This document shows, in pieces, positions 44,518-52,626 of a stretch of 64,000 bases of DNA; the first letter of the stretch is position 1, and every line of letters starts with the position of its first letter. This stretch comes from Blautia hansenii (GTDB taxonomy: Bacteria > Bacillota > Clostridia > Lachnospirales > Lachnospiraceae), in contig NZ_JAAITA010000007.1 in assembly GCF_013304445.1 (NCBI RefSeq), positions 1 to 64,000 on the forward strand, given 5' to 3'. The translations under genes and the position numbers were made by a program. The notes under the pieces are model-generated. The model saw only the letters and a program-made list of their open reading frames with translations. It had not been told where the DNA came from and searched no databases.

Positions 44518-45183
44518 ATGCAGTACTGCAGTAAGTGCAAAGTTTCCATAGAGACGCCTCATAAGAGATGTCCCCTTTGCCAGGGAAAGCTGGAGGGAGA
44601 AGGTGAGGAGGAGAGCAAGCTGTTTCCCGACTTGTCGGGAGAGAAATCCAGAGTGTTTCTGGGATTTAAGGTGTTTACCTTTTGCTGTATAGCGATTCTT
44701 GTTCTGGGGTTGGTGGTCAATCTCATGTTTCCCGCACCGGTATTCTGGGCAGGCTTTCTGGCGGCGGCTGTTGTCTGTATGTGGATTCTCACGGCAGCGG
44801 CCTTTATCAAAAGACGGAATCTGCTGAAAAATACGTTGTGGCAGATGGTGCTTTTGTGTGTGGTGTTTCTGTTCTGGGATTTTCTGACCGGGTATCGGGG
44901 CTGGTCTTTAGAGTACGGAATTCCTGTGGTAATTCTTCTGGTATTTCCTGTGCTTACGGTCATTGTGAAGCTGATGAAGCTGCCGGCATCTTATTATATG
45001 ATTTACTATCTGCTGGCCTGTGCAGCAGGGCTTTTGCAGCTTCTGTTCTGGCCTGCGGGACTGGTGCAGATGCATAGAGTCTGTGTGCTCTGCGGTGCGG
45101 TATCGGCCCTTGTTTTTGCGGGGCTTGGGATTTTCCAGGGGAAATATGTCTGGGAAGAAATGAGGAAAAAGACTCATATGTAA
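44518..45183 (+). CDS. Zinc-ribbon membrane protein (DUF6320-like)
   Basis: 221 residues from ATG 44518 (ATG 44512 overlaps the previous stop but sits too near the GGGGGAG site). The N-terminus holds a zinc ribbon, CSKC then CPLC (residues 4-7 and 19-22). Six to seven membrane helices fill residues 45-210. The family regularly accompanies the two preceding genes in Lachnospiraceae. No activity is known. Confidence 0.72.
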   Translation: MQYCSKCKVSIETPHKRCPLCQGKLEGEGEEESKLFPDLSGEKSRVFLGFKVFTFCCIAILVLGLVVNLMFPAPVFWAGFLAAAVVCMWILTAAAFIKRRNLLKNTLWQMVLLCVVFLFWDFLTGYRGWSLEYGIPVVILLVFPVLTVIVKLMKLPASYYMIYYLLACAAGLLQLLFWPAGLVQMHRVCVLCGAVSALVFAGLGIFQGKYVWEEMRKKTHM

Positions 45184-45193
45184 GAAAAAATAA

Positions 45194-45254
45194 GAATGTC
45201 ATATCAAGCACAGGGAGAAAATTCCTGATATCAGCTTGATATGGCATTCTTTTT
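45194..45254. terminator. Strong hairpin terminator between convergent operons
   Basis: GAATGTCATATCAAGC (45194-45209) pairs with GCTTGATATGGCATTC (45234-45249), with one T-G wobble, followed by TTTTTC on the plus strand and preceded by A-rich sequence. It can therefore stop transcription from both sides. Confidence 0.85.
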
Positions 45255-45257
45255 CGA

Positions 45258-47480
45258 TTATTTTAGAAAAGTAATTTCAACGGTAAACAAGTCTGCGTCT
45301 GTCAGCACCTCCAGCCGTCCGCCCTGGAGCTCTGTGAAGCTCTTGGCAATAGCCAGGCCCAGTCCGCTGCCTTCTGTGTTTCTGGAAGAATCTCCCCGGA
45401 CGAACCGCTCGGTAATCTCGCTGGGATTAAAGTTCAGCTCTGTTGCAGAAATATTCTTCATAATAATTTTTACATGATTTTCTGTGTTTTCCATGTTGAC
45501 GTATACCCTGGTGCCGGGCATGGCGTACTTGGTAATGTTTACCAGAAGATTTTCAAAAACCCGGTAAGTGCGCTGGCTGTCCAGCGGGAGAATCACTTTT
45601 TCTTCCGGAAGCTGCCACCGGAATACCAAATCCGTAGCGTCAATTTTGTCCTGCAGTTCCAGTTTGACCTGACGCAGAAGACTGACAATATCAATGTCCA
45701 TAATGTTTAAGGTAACGGTCTTGCTGGTGGCCTTGCTGATTTCAAACAAATCTTCAATCAGAATTTTCAGCCGGTTGGCTTTCTGGTCCAGAATCTGAAT
45801 GTAGCGTTTCCGTTCTTCCTCCGGCAAATCCTCCTGTTTCAGCAAATCCACATAAGTGATAATGGCCGTCAGAGGGGTTTTTAAATCGTGGGAGACATTG
45901 GTAATCAAATCTGTTTTCATCTTTGTGCTTTTCACCTCTTCGTCAACAGCTTTGGAAAATCCTGTCTGAATCTTGGAGATTTCCTCACGGAAAGGCTCGA
46001 ATACCCCTAAGTCCTCGGGAATGGTACCGTTTAAGTTTCCTTTTGCCAGTTCATTGGTGGCTTCCAGGAGAAGCTGGTACTGGTCCTGGATTCTTCGCAG
46101 GTACTTCCGCAGCAGGAAGAACAGGGCAATGGAATAGACCACCAGTGCGCCGATTCCGAAGAACCACATCAAGCTGATAAAGCCCAGGATAATAAAGTTA
46201 ATCAGCACGATTTTCAGTAGAGCACGGTTGCTGTCATCCTTTAAGTTTATATGAAGGAGTCCGTCATAAGTATTCCGGCAGAGCTTGCACAGCCAGGGCC
46301 AGATACGGTAAATCAGTACCCGTTTTTTGATATAGCGTTTCAGTCCCATGGTAAGCATGGTACGCAGGCAGCCTACAGTCCAGTAAACTACAGCAAAGAG
46401 GGCAATCCAGCCAAAGAGTCCCCAGGTGTATTGCAGAATAGTTGCCGGAAGTTCCGGTGTGCCGATGCTGGTAAGCACATTGTAAATGGCCTGTGTATTC
46501 AGCGCAGAAGGGTCTGTGAGAATGGATTCTGCGATACTGATGGCACAGATACCTGTTACAAAGATAATTTCAAAAGGCGTATGGAAGATTTTTTCTTCTC
46601 CTGTCTGCAGCGGCTGAACAAAAGGAAGCAGAAGAGCGCCCAGAGCGACAAAACCGGCCAGAGCCAGGCACAGAACCAGCAAATCGCCATTGTAAGAGCC
46701 TGTTTCCAGATAATAAGAGTAATCGCTTTCCAGGAAATCGGGAAGCACGGCGTTGATCATAGCGAAGCAGTAAATGCGGCTCTGCGGTTTCTGGAAGGTA
46801 CGGCGGAAATTGTAGTAATCGCTGAATTCCTCTGTGGGATTCTGTTTGGCAATCTCATTTAACATCTGAGATTCTGCGCCTTTTTGCTGAGACAGGAAGG
46901 AAGTAGACTTTACAGTGCCGTTTTCGTTGTATTCCACAATAGCGGCAAAGGCATATTCAGAATCCTCGTCTAAGACACCGCGCGTCCGCATATTGGAAAG
47001 CGCCGTATAGAGAGAATTTTTCTCCTCCGTGCTGCCACGGTTGGTGTCGATAATATCCTTGCTTTCTCCGTCCAGTACGTCGTATTCCAGATAAGTACGA
47101 AGATGAGAAAAATCAGACTGCCAATCGTTGTATTTTTCTTCCATGTCGTAAACTACAGAGTCGATGTCCGTGTAATCCTGAGAGTCCGTAGTCTCCGATG
47201 AGGTACTTTCTGCAGTCTTTGTCTCTCCGGTAGAGAAGAACATGTCGTAAGCGCTTAACGTATTGTTGTTTTTGCTCTGCAGTTCTTCCCCGTAGAGCAC
47301 ATAGCAGTTTTCTACCAGTTGGTTTAGCAGGCCGGACTCTGTAAAAGACAGGTTCTCCTGTTTGTTTTGCTGCCGAATATAATGGGGCCGTATAATCATC
47401 ATGGCCAGAGACGGCAGCAGAATAACCAGCGCCACGATAACTTCTGTCAGTTTATGATAATTTTTCAATTTTGTATCCAA
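45258..47480 (-). CDS. Large multi-helix sensor histidine kinase
   Basis: 740 residues from a TTG start at 47480 behind a GGTGGTGTGGGGAG stretch; the next Met codons fall inside the first helix. The first helix (about 12-34) is followed by an extracellular region of about 230 residues. A cluster of further helices follows (about 270-295, 300-325, 345-370 and 420-460), then a HAMP-like linker, HisKA with His531 (NVSHDLKTPL), and an ATPase domain with GSGLGLAIAKSF. The 29-base overlap with the regulator gene implies coupling. The signal is unknown; the outer domain has no recognised fold. Confidence 0.87.
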   Translation of the reverse strand: MDTKLKNYHKLTEVIVALVILLPSLAMMIIRPHYIRQQNKQENLSFTESGLLNQLVENCYVLYGEELQSKNNNTLSAYDMFFSTGETKTAESTSSETTDSQDYTDIDSVVYDMEEKYNDWQSDFSHLRTYLEYDVLDGESKDIIDTNRGSTEEKNSLYTALSNMRTRGVLDEDSEYAFAAIVEYNENGTVKSTSFLSQQKGAESQMLNEIAKQNPTEEFSDYYNFRRTFQKPQSRIYCFAMINAVLPDFLESDYSYYLETGSYNGDLLVLCLALAGFVALGALLLPFVQPLQTGEEKIFHTPFEIIFVTGICAISIAESILTDPSALNTQAIYNVLTSIGTPELPATILQYTWGLFGWIALFAVVYWTVGCLRTMLTMGLKRYIKKRVLIYRIWPWLCKLCRNTYDGLLHINLKDDSNRALLKIVLINFIILGFISLMWFFGIGALVVYSIALFFLLRKYLRRIQDQYQLLLEATNELAKGNLNGTIPEDLGVFEPFREEISKIQTGFSKAVDEEVKSTKMKTDLITNVSHDLKTPLTAIITYVDLLKQEDLPEEERKRYIQILDQKANRLKILIEDLFEISKATSKTVTLNIMDIDIVSLLRQVKLELQDKIDATDLVFRWQLPEEKVILPLDSQRTYRVFENLLVNITKYAMPGTRVYVNMENTENHVKIIMKNISATELNFNPSEITERFVRGDSSRNTEGSGLGLAIAKSFTELQGGRLEVLTDADLFTVEITFLK

Positions 47481-48165
47481 CTCCCCACACCACCTTTAAA
47501 TATTTTGGTTCCTTCGGATTAATCTCAATCTTTTCGCGGATATTCCGGACATGCACCATAACGGTTTCTGTGTTAATGGCTCTTTCATTCCATACCCGCT
47601 CATAAATTTCATCAGCTGAGAATACTCTTCCGGGATTTTTGATAAGCAACAGAAGAATTTTAAATTCCATGGGTGTCATCTTGACAGGCGCGTCATCCAC
47701 ACGGACTTCAAAGGTATTTTCATTGACCTCCAGACCGCCCATGGTGTAGACCGTTTCCGTGCGTTCCTGCTCTTTTGCCTGGAGTTTTTCCATAAACCGC
47801 CGGTAGCGGCGCATCTGGGAATTGACTCTGGCCATAAGCTCCATAGGAGTAAAGGGTTTGGTGACATAATCGTCTGCGCCGATGTTCAGCCCCATAACTT
47901 TATCTACTTCTTCAGATTTGGCAGAGAGCATAATCACCGGAAAATCGTGTTTTTCCCGCAGCTTCATAGTCATGGTAATACCGTCCATGCGGGGCATCAT
48001 AATATCCACAATGGCCAGATGAATTTCTTCCTTTTCCAGTACTTCAAGACCTTTCATGCCGTCTTCTGCCATAAAGACCTCATATCCCTGGCTCTTTAAG
48101 TAAATGGCAACGCCCTCCCGTATGTCTTTGTCATCTTCTACAATTAAAATGTGATTCATATCCAT
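47452..48165 (-). CDS. OmpR-family response regulator, VanR-like
   Basis: 237 residues from ATG 48165, behind AGGAGAA. The receiver has Glu10-Asp11-Asp12, phospho-acceptor Asp54 (AIVDIMMPRMDG) and YVTKPF. The winged helix (about 135-237) has MTPMEFKILLLLIKNPGRVFS and ends YLKVVWGVGYKIE. Sequence style is that of the VanR/PhoP subgroup, but no resistance genes are adjacent. Partner of the large kinase whose gene overlaps its 3' end. Confidence 0.92.
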   Translation of the reverse strand: MDMNHILIVEDDKDIREGVAIYLKSQGYEVFMAEDGMKGLEVLEKEEIHLAIVDIMMPRMDGITMTMKLREKHDFPVIMLSAKSEEVDKVMGLNIGADDYVTKPFTPMELMARVNSQMRRYRRFMEKLQAKEQERTETVYTMGGLEVNENTFEVRVDDAPVKMTPMEFKILLLLIKNPGRVFSADEIYERVWNERAINTETVMVHVRNIREKIEINPKEPKYLKVVWGVGYKIEKLS

Positions 48166-48249
48166 GGTTTTCTCCTGTTCCTCTGTCTATGCTACAGATA
48201 ATAAAGTACAAATTGAAAAAGTGGTGTGTAAAAAAGCAAAAGAATTTCT

Positions 48250-48296
48250 AAAGAAAACCCTCGCAGAAAACTCAAGAAAGAAGAGGAGTCTGCGAA
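48250..48296 (-). terminator. Intrinsic terminator after aroC
   Basis: On the minus strand TCGCAGA (complement of 48289-48295) pairs with TCTGCGA (complement of 48261-48267), with a further GACTC/GAGTT stretch inside, and is followed by GGGTTTTCTTT. It is 16 bases beyond the aroC stop. Confidence 0.7.
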
Positions 48297-48311
48297 GGCA
48301 AAAAAATACTG

Positions 48312-49415
48312 TTATTTGTCAAAAAACTCTTTGATTTTATCCAGGCGTGTGGTCATGCTTCCCAGCATGGCGTCCAAAATCACCAGTGCAGCCATGGATT
48401 CCACTACGACTACAGCTCTGGGAACAATAATGGGGTCATGGCGGCCTTTAATACGGATTTCGATTTCCTCCCCCTGGCGGTTGACGGTTTCCTGTGGTGC
48501 GGCAATGGAAGGGGTGGGTTTAAAAGCTGCCCTGAAAAGAATGGGGGCTCCGTCGCTGATACCTCCGGTAATGCCGCCGGAGTGGTTGGTTTTCTTCATA
48601 ATCTGCCCCTCTGTGTCCATGCGGTAGGCATCGTTGTTTTCCAGTCCGGTCAGGCGGGCTGCTTCCATGCCTTCGCCGATTTCAAAGCCTTTCACAGCCC
48701 CGATGGAAAACATGGCTTTTGCAAGGGCAGCGTCCAGCTTTTCAAAGGCAGGTTCTCCGATTCCGGCAGGAACGCCGGTGATTTCACATTCCACCATACC
48801 GCCGGAGGAGTTGGTTTCCCGCATACATTTGTCCAGATACTCCTGTGCCGCCTGAGCTGCCTGTGTGTCCGGCATGTACAGGGCATTGTTTGAAATCTCT
48901 TCTTTGGAGAAATTGGCCCGGTTAATCTGTACGGGACCAATGGAATAGGTATAGGCGGAAACCGTGATTCCCAGTTCTTTTAACAGCTTTGCGGCAATGG
49001 CCCCTGCGGCCACACGTCCAATGGTTTCCCGGCCGGAGGAACGTCCGCCGCCTCTGTAATCCCGGAAACCGTATTTGCGGTCATAGTTTAAATCTGCATG
49101 ACCGGGACGGTAGCAGTTGGCAATTTCGCTGTAGTCATGAGAGCGCTGGTCCGTGTTTGCCACCATAAGGGAAATGGGATGCCCTGTGGTTTTTCCCTCA
49201 AAGACGCCGGAAAGGATTTCCACCTGGTCGGCTTCCTTTCGCTTGGTGGTGAAACGGGACTGTCCAGGTTTTCTCCGGTCTAAAAAGGCCTGAATGTCCT
49301 CCTCGCAAAGAGAAAGTCCGGCAGGGCAGCCGTCTACCACAACACCGATACCTCTGCCGTGGGACTCCCCCCATGTTGTAATGCGGAAAATGTTTCCAAA
49401 TGTTGAACCGTACAT
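48312..49415 (-). CDS. aroC: Chorismate synthase
   Basis: 367 residues from ATG 49415, behind GGGAGGTAAGG. It has the FMN and substrate motifs GESHGRGIG, RPGHADLNYDRKYGFRDYR and GGRSSGRETIGRVAAGA, and KPTPSIAAPQ near the end. It converts EPSP to chorismate, the last step of the shikimate pathway. It is downstream of asparaginase and DUF1294 genes in one minus-strand unit. The pabABC genes that use chorismate are about 2.6 kb away on the other strand. Confidence 0.96.
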   Translation of the reverse strand: MYGSTFGNIFRITTWGESHGRGIGVVVDGCPAGLSLCEEDIQAFLDRRKPGQSRFTTKRKEADQVEILSGVFEGKTTGHPISLMVANTDQRSHDYSEIANCYRPGHADLNYDRKYGFRDYRGGGRSSGRETIGRVAAGAIAAKLLKELGITVSAYTYSIGPVQINRANFSKEEISNNALYMPDTQAAQAAQEYLDKCMRETNSSGGMVECEITGVPAGIGEPAFEKLDAALAKAMFSIGAVKGFEIGEGMEAARLTGLENNDAYRMDTEGQIMKKTNHSGGITGGISDGAPILFRAAFKPTPSIAAPQETVNRQGEEIEIRIKGRHDPIIVPRAVVVVESMAALVILDAMLGSMTTRLDKIKEFFDK

Positions 49416-49436
49416 AACCTTACCTCCCATTTCCAT

Positions 49437-49715
49437 TTATAAGTTGAATACCGTGTATGCAACAATCGCCGCAATGGCCTGAATCAGCAGAATTGCCGGC
49501 AGTCCTACGGCGAATTTTCTGTGCTGTGTCTTATGTCTGAAGATACGCATACCGCAGATGGCGCCCAGAGAACCGCCGCAGACGGCAATTCCCAGCAGGG
49601 TTTTCTCTGAAATTCGCCACTGATGAAGTTTGGCTTTCTGCTTGTCTATACCGAAGCAGAGAAAGGCCAGCAGATTCACAGCTATGAGATACATCACAAT
49701 ATTTTTCACAATCAA
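49437..49715 (-). CDS. DUF1294 small membrane protein
   Basis: 92 residues with TTG start at 49715 behind AGGAGTG. It has three hydrophobic segments and the family pattern FGIDKQKAKLHQWRISEKTL, then GGSLGAICGMRIFRHKTQH. DUF1294 proteins are short inner-membrane proteins of unknown function. It lies 3 bases after the asparaginase stop and 21 bases before aroC. Confidence 0.85.
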   Translation of the reverse strand: MIVKNIVMYLIAVNLLAFLCFGIDKQKAKLHQWRISEKTLLGIAVCGGSLGAICGMRIFRHKTQHRKFAVGLPAILLIQAIAAIVAYTVFNL

Positions 49716-49718
49716 AAA

Positions 49719-50747
49719 TTACACTCCTTTGTAACTGTTCCCCGCCACATCCGGAAGGGTGATTTCCCCTGCCAGATTGCGGTAGAACATTTCCTCTATT
49801 TTTTTGCGCTCCCAGTGTTTGCCCAGAATCCACATAACTTTGGTAACCACGGCTTCTGTGCTCATGTCATAAGCCTGGAACACACCGGCATCCAGCGCGA
49901 TTTTTCCTGTTTCGTAGAGAGAAAGATTGCTGCCCTCGTAAGGACACTGGCTTTTCACTACTACAATCATTCCTTTCTGAATGACGTCTTTTAAGTCGTC
50001 AATGACCTCAGAAGACAGGGTGGGAATTCCGCCCATGCCAAAGGCCTCAATAATCAGCCCCCGGTAGCCCTGTTCATACAGAAGCTGAAAAATTTTTCCG
50101 TCAAAGCCGGGTACTAATTTAATAAGAAAGACTTTTTCTTCCAGTTTGGTTTCCAGAGTACATTTGCCTCTTGGTCCCGGTATATAAGAGCGCCGCAAAT
50201 CCAGCCCCCAGGAATTTACCTCGCCCACATAGGGATAATTAATGCTTTCAAAGGCATGAAAACTGGTAGTGCGTACCTTTGAAGCCCTGGTTCCCAGAAT
50301 CACCTTGCGGTTAAAGGCAAGGAAAATACCGGGCATGCCGCTTCCGGCCATGTGAATGGCGCAGCGGCAGTTTTCCACTGCGTCTGCCAGTGGATTTAAA
50401 ATAGAAAGCTGGCTTCCGGTAATGACTATGGGAATGGGGATATTCGGCAGCATGAAGGACAGTGCGGAAGAGGTATATGCCATGGTATCCGTCCCGTGGA
50501 AAATCACAATGCCGTCATAAGTCATATACTGCTCGTAAATCGTTTTTGCCATGGCCTGCCAGTTGGAAGGCTGGATATTGGCGCTGTCCAACTGGAACAG
50601 TTCCAGAAAATCCACGTCGTACAAATCCGTAATATCGGAAATGTAGGAGAGGATATCCTTGCTGGAAAGTCCCGGCACCAGTCCTTTTTCGTCCTGCACA
50701 CAGGCCAGGGTTCCGCCTGTGGTAATAATGAGAATTTTCTTTTTCAT
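49719..50747 (-). CDS. Type I L-asparaginase
   Basis: 342 residues. The two catalytic threonine motifs are TTGGT (9-13) and HGTDT (near 84-88). The C-terminal half has IEAFGMGGIPT. No signal peptide is present, so it is the cytoplasmic AnsA type. It hydrolyses asparagine to aspartate and ammonia. It starts 3 bases after the methyltransferase stop. Confidence 0.92.
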   Translation of the reverse strand: MKKKILIITTGGTLACVQDEKGLVPGLSSKDILSYISDITDLYDVDFLELFQLDSANIQPSNWQAMAKTIYEQYMTYDGIVIFHGTDTMAYTSSALSFMLPNIPIPIVITGSQLSILNPLADAVENCRCAIHMAGSGMPGIFLAFNRKVILGTRASKVRTTSFHAFESINYPYVGEVNSWGLDLRRSYIPGPRGKCTLETKLEEKVFLIKLVPGFDGKIFQLLYEQGYRGLIIEAFGMGGIPTLSSEVIDDLKDVIQKGMIVVVKSQCPYEGSNLSLYETGKIALDAGVFQAYDMSTEAVVTKVMWILGKHWERKKIEEMFYRNLAGEITLPDVAGNSYKGV

Positions 50748-50750
50748 CCT

Positions 50751-51614
50751 TTATTTCCCTGCTTCCCACCGTCCCGAAGCGCCGCAGGGCAGTACCAGTC
50801 CGCTCTGGGTTACGGGAAGTCCGATTTCCTGTGAATCCACGGTTCCGTTGAATTTCTTTAATTCCGTTGCCAACATGTAGGTCAATACTGCAGGAGCAAG
50901 TCCTGTGGTGTAGGAGTTGACAAGGAAGAACAGCGGGTTGTCAGAGAGAATCTGGGTACACAGCTGAATGAGCGGGTGAATGGCATCTTCAATTTTCCAG
51001 ATTTCTCCTTTTGGTCCTCTGCCGTAAGACGGCGGGTCCATGATAATGGCGTCGTATTTGTTTCCTCTGCGGATTTCCCGCTCTACAAATTTTACGCAGT
51101 CGTCCACCAGCCAGCGGATGGGGGCGTCTTTTAAGCCGGAAGACACGGCATTTTCCTTTGCCCAGGCAACCATTCCCTTGGAAGCGTCCACATGAGTGAC
51201 AGAAGCGCCGGCTGCAGCCGCAGCCAGGGTGGCGCCTCCGGTGTAGGCAAAGAGGTTTAATACTTTGATGGGGCGTCCGGCTGTACGGATTTTTTCAGAA
51301 AACCAATCCCAGTTGGCTGCCTGTTCCGGGAAAAGTCCGGTGTGCTTGAAGCTGAAAGGCTTTAAGTTAAAGGTCAGACTTTTGTACTGGATGGTCCACT
51401 GTTCCGGTAAGTCGAAGAATTCCCATTCGCCGCCTCCCTTTTTGCTGCGGTGGTAGTGGCCGTTCATTTTTTTCCAGCCTTTGTGTGTCTTAGGAGTGTC
51501 CCAGATAACCTGAGGGTCCGGACGCACCAGAAGATAATCTCCCCAGCGTTCCAGTTTTTCCCCTTTTGAAGTATCTATAATTTCATAATCTTTCCATTGA
51601 TTGGCAATCCACAT
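50751..51614 (-). CDS. Class I SAM methyltransferase, RlmI/RlmK-like
   Basis: 287 residues. SAM-binding motif I is VLNLFAYTGGATLAAAAAGA, then THVDASKGMVAWAKEN, and the catalytic-type motif IMDPPSYGRGPKGE. This resembles the methyltransferase half of RlmI/RlmK/L (23S rRNA m5C or m7G), but without a PUA domain. The target is uncertain. It is the first gene of a minus-strand unit with asparaginase, DUF1294 and aroC. Confidence 0.82.
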   Translation of the reverse strand: MWIANQWKDYEIIDTSKGEKLERWGDYLLVRPDPQVIWDTPKTHKGWKKMNGHYHRSKKGGGEWEFFDLPEQWTIQYKSLTFNLKPFSFKHTGLFPEQAANWDWFSEKIRTAGRPIKVLNLFAYTGGATLAAAAAGASVTHVDASKGMVAWAKENAVSSGLKDAPIRWLVDDCVKFVEREIRRGNKYDAIIMDPPSYGRGPKGEIWKIEDAIHPLIQLCTQILSDNPLFFLVNSYTTGLAPAVLTYMLATELKKFNGTVDSQEIGLPVTQSGLVLPCGASGRWEAGK

Positions 51615-51855
51615 ATTAGAATCCTTTCTGCTGAACTATCGTTCGTTTATAGCCAGTATGTGATTTTTATTAAAATAAAGCATATTCAGTATAACAGAAG
51701 GAAGGAAAGCAGGCAACCGGGGAATGGTATTTTAGAGCGGTATTTTGGAGAGCGGAGCAGGGAAACAGAAAGATGGAATCTGGAAAACAAATTTCGGCAG
51801 AAAAGAAGAGGTCGTTGCGTATGGCATAGGGCTTCTTGTTTTTCTCGAAAAACAG

Positions 51856-51884
51856 TGGAAATGCGGGAATGCCTATGTTACAAT
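51856..51884 (+). promoter_or_regulatory. Candidate promoter of the pabABC leader
   Basis: TGGAAA (51856-51861), 17-base spacer, TACAAT (51879-51884), with an extended -10 (TGT before TACAAT). The expected transcription start is near 51891, only about 30 bases before a terminator hairpin. The rest of the 385-base gap 51615-51999 shows no convincing gene; a weak TATAAC at 51690-51695 is the only other signal. Confidence 0.5.
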
Positions 51885-51921
51885 GAGACAACGAAAATAT
51901 CAGGTGTGCCCGATAATCGGA

Positions 51922-51978
51922 AGACTGCCGGAAAAGGTTCTTGAAGAAAGAGCCTTTTCGGCAGTCTTTTTCTGTTTT
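51922..51978 (+). terminator. Terminator-like hairpin in front of pabA (possible attenuator)
   Basis: AGACTGCCG plus AAAAGG (51922-51937) pairs with CCTTTT plus CGGCAGTCT (51953-51967), with one unpaired base, followed by TTTTTCTGTTTTT. There is no plus-strand gene upstream for it to terminate, and pabA starts at 52000. An attenuator or the end of a short RNA is therefore suggested. Confidence 0.7.
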
Positions 51979-51999
51979 TAAGAAGGGGCTGCCAGGGAA

Positions 52000-52626
52000 A
52001 TGGAGCACAGTATGTATTTAATGGTTGATAATTACGATTCTTTTGTGTATAACCTTGCCTGTTATCTGGAAGAATGTGGAGAACGGGTAGAATTGGTGCG
52101 AAATGATAAGATTTCAGCAAAAGAGATAGAAGGTATGCTGAAAACCGGGGCTTTGGAAGGGGTGGTAATTTCTCCCGGTCCCAAAAGTCCAAAGGATTGT
52201 GGAAACTGTAAGGAAATTGTGGAAAAGCTGGCTGGAAAAGTCCCCATTCTGGGGATATGTCTGGGGCACCAGATTATCGGTCACGTATTCGGGGCAGAAG
52301 TGGAGAAAGGGGAAAGGCCCATGCATGGAAAAGTCAGCACGATTGAGACGAACCAGAAAGGCTTGTTTGGGGGGCTTCCAAAGACCTATGAAGTCACCCG
52401 GTATCATTCTCTGGTAGTCAGCAGTGAAAACTTTCCGGCTGCTTTAGAGGTGGATGCCCGCACAGAGGACGGGGTGATTATGGGACTGCATCACCGGGAA
52501 TTTCCAATCTACGGCGTACAGTTTCATCCGGAAGCCGTATTAACCCAATACGGTCATGAATTGTTGGAGAATTTTGTAAAAATAAGTAAGGAGTGGTGGG
52601 GAGCGCATGAAAACAAAGGTTTATAA
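52000..52626 (+). CDS. pabA: Aminodeoxychorismate synthase glutaminase subunit
   Basis: 208 residues from ATG 52000 (ATG 52012, MYLMVDNYDSF, is an equally plausible start). A class I glutamine amidotransferase with nucleophile Cys87 (GICLGHQ), His176 and Glu178 (FHPEAVLT), and the start motif VDNYDSFVYNL. It supplies ammonia to PabB for 4-amino-4-deoxychorismate, the folate branch. In some bacteria the same subunit also serves anthranilate synthase. It overlaps pabB by 20 bases. Confidence 0.92.
   Translation: MEHSMYLMVDNYDSFVYNLACYLEECGERVELVRNDKISAKEIEGMLKTGALEGVVISPGPKSPKDCGNCKEIVEKLAGKVPILGICLGHQIIGHVFGAEVEKGERPMHGKVSTIETNQKGLFGGLPKTYEVTRYHSLVVSSENFPAALEVDARTEDGVIMGLHHREFPIYGVQFHPEAVLTQYGHELLENFVKISKEWWGAHENKGL

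Noticed and set aside
47452-48165. Calling the regulator VanR with glycopeptide resistance
   Set aside because: The resemblance is only at subgroup level. No vanHAX-type genes are adjacent, and the Ddl in this window has the D-Ala-D-Ala type loop.
51640-51981. T-box riboswitch or small coding gene upstream of pabA
   Set aside because: No AGGGTGG-type T-box sequence or specifier layout was found. The open frames of 78 and 115 codons read through or up to the terminator hairpin and lack ribosome sites.
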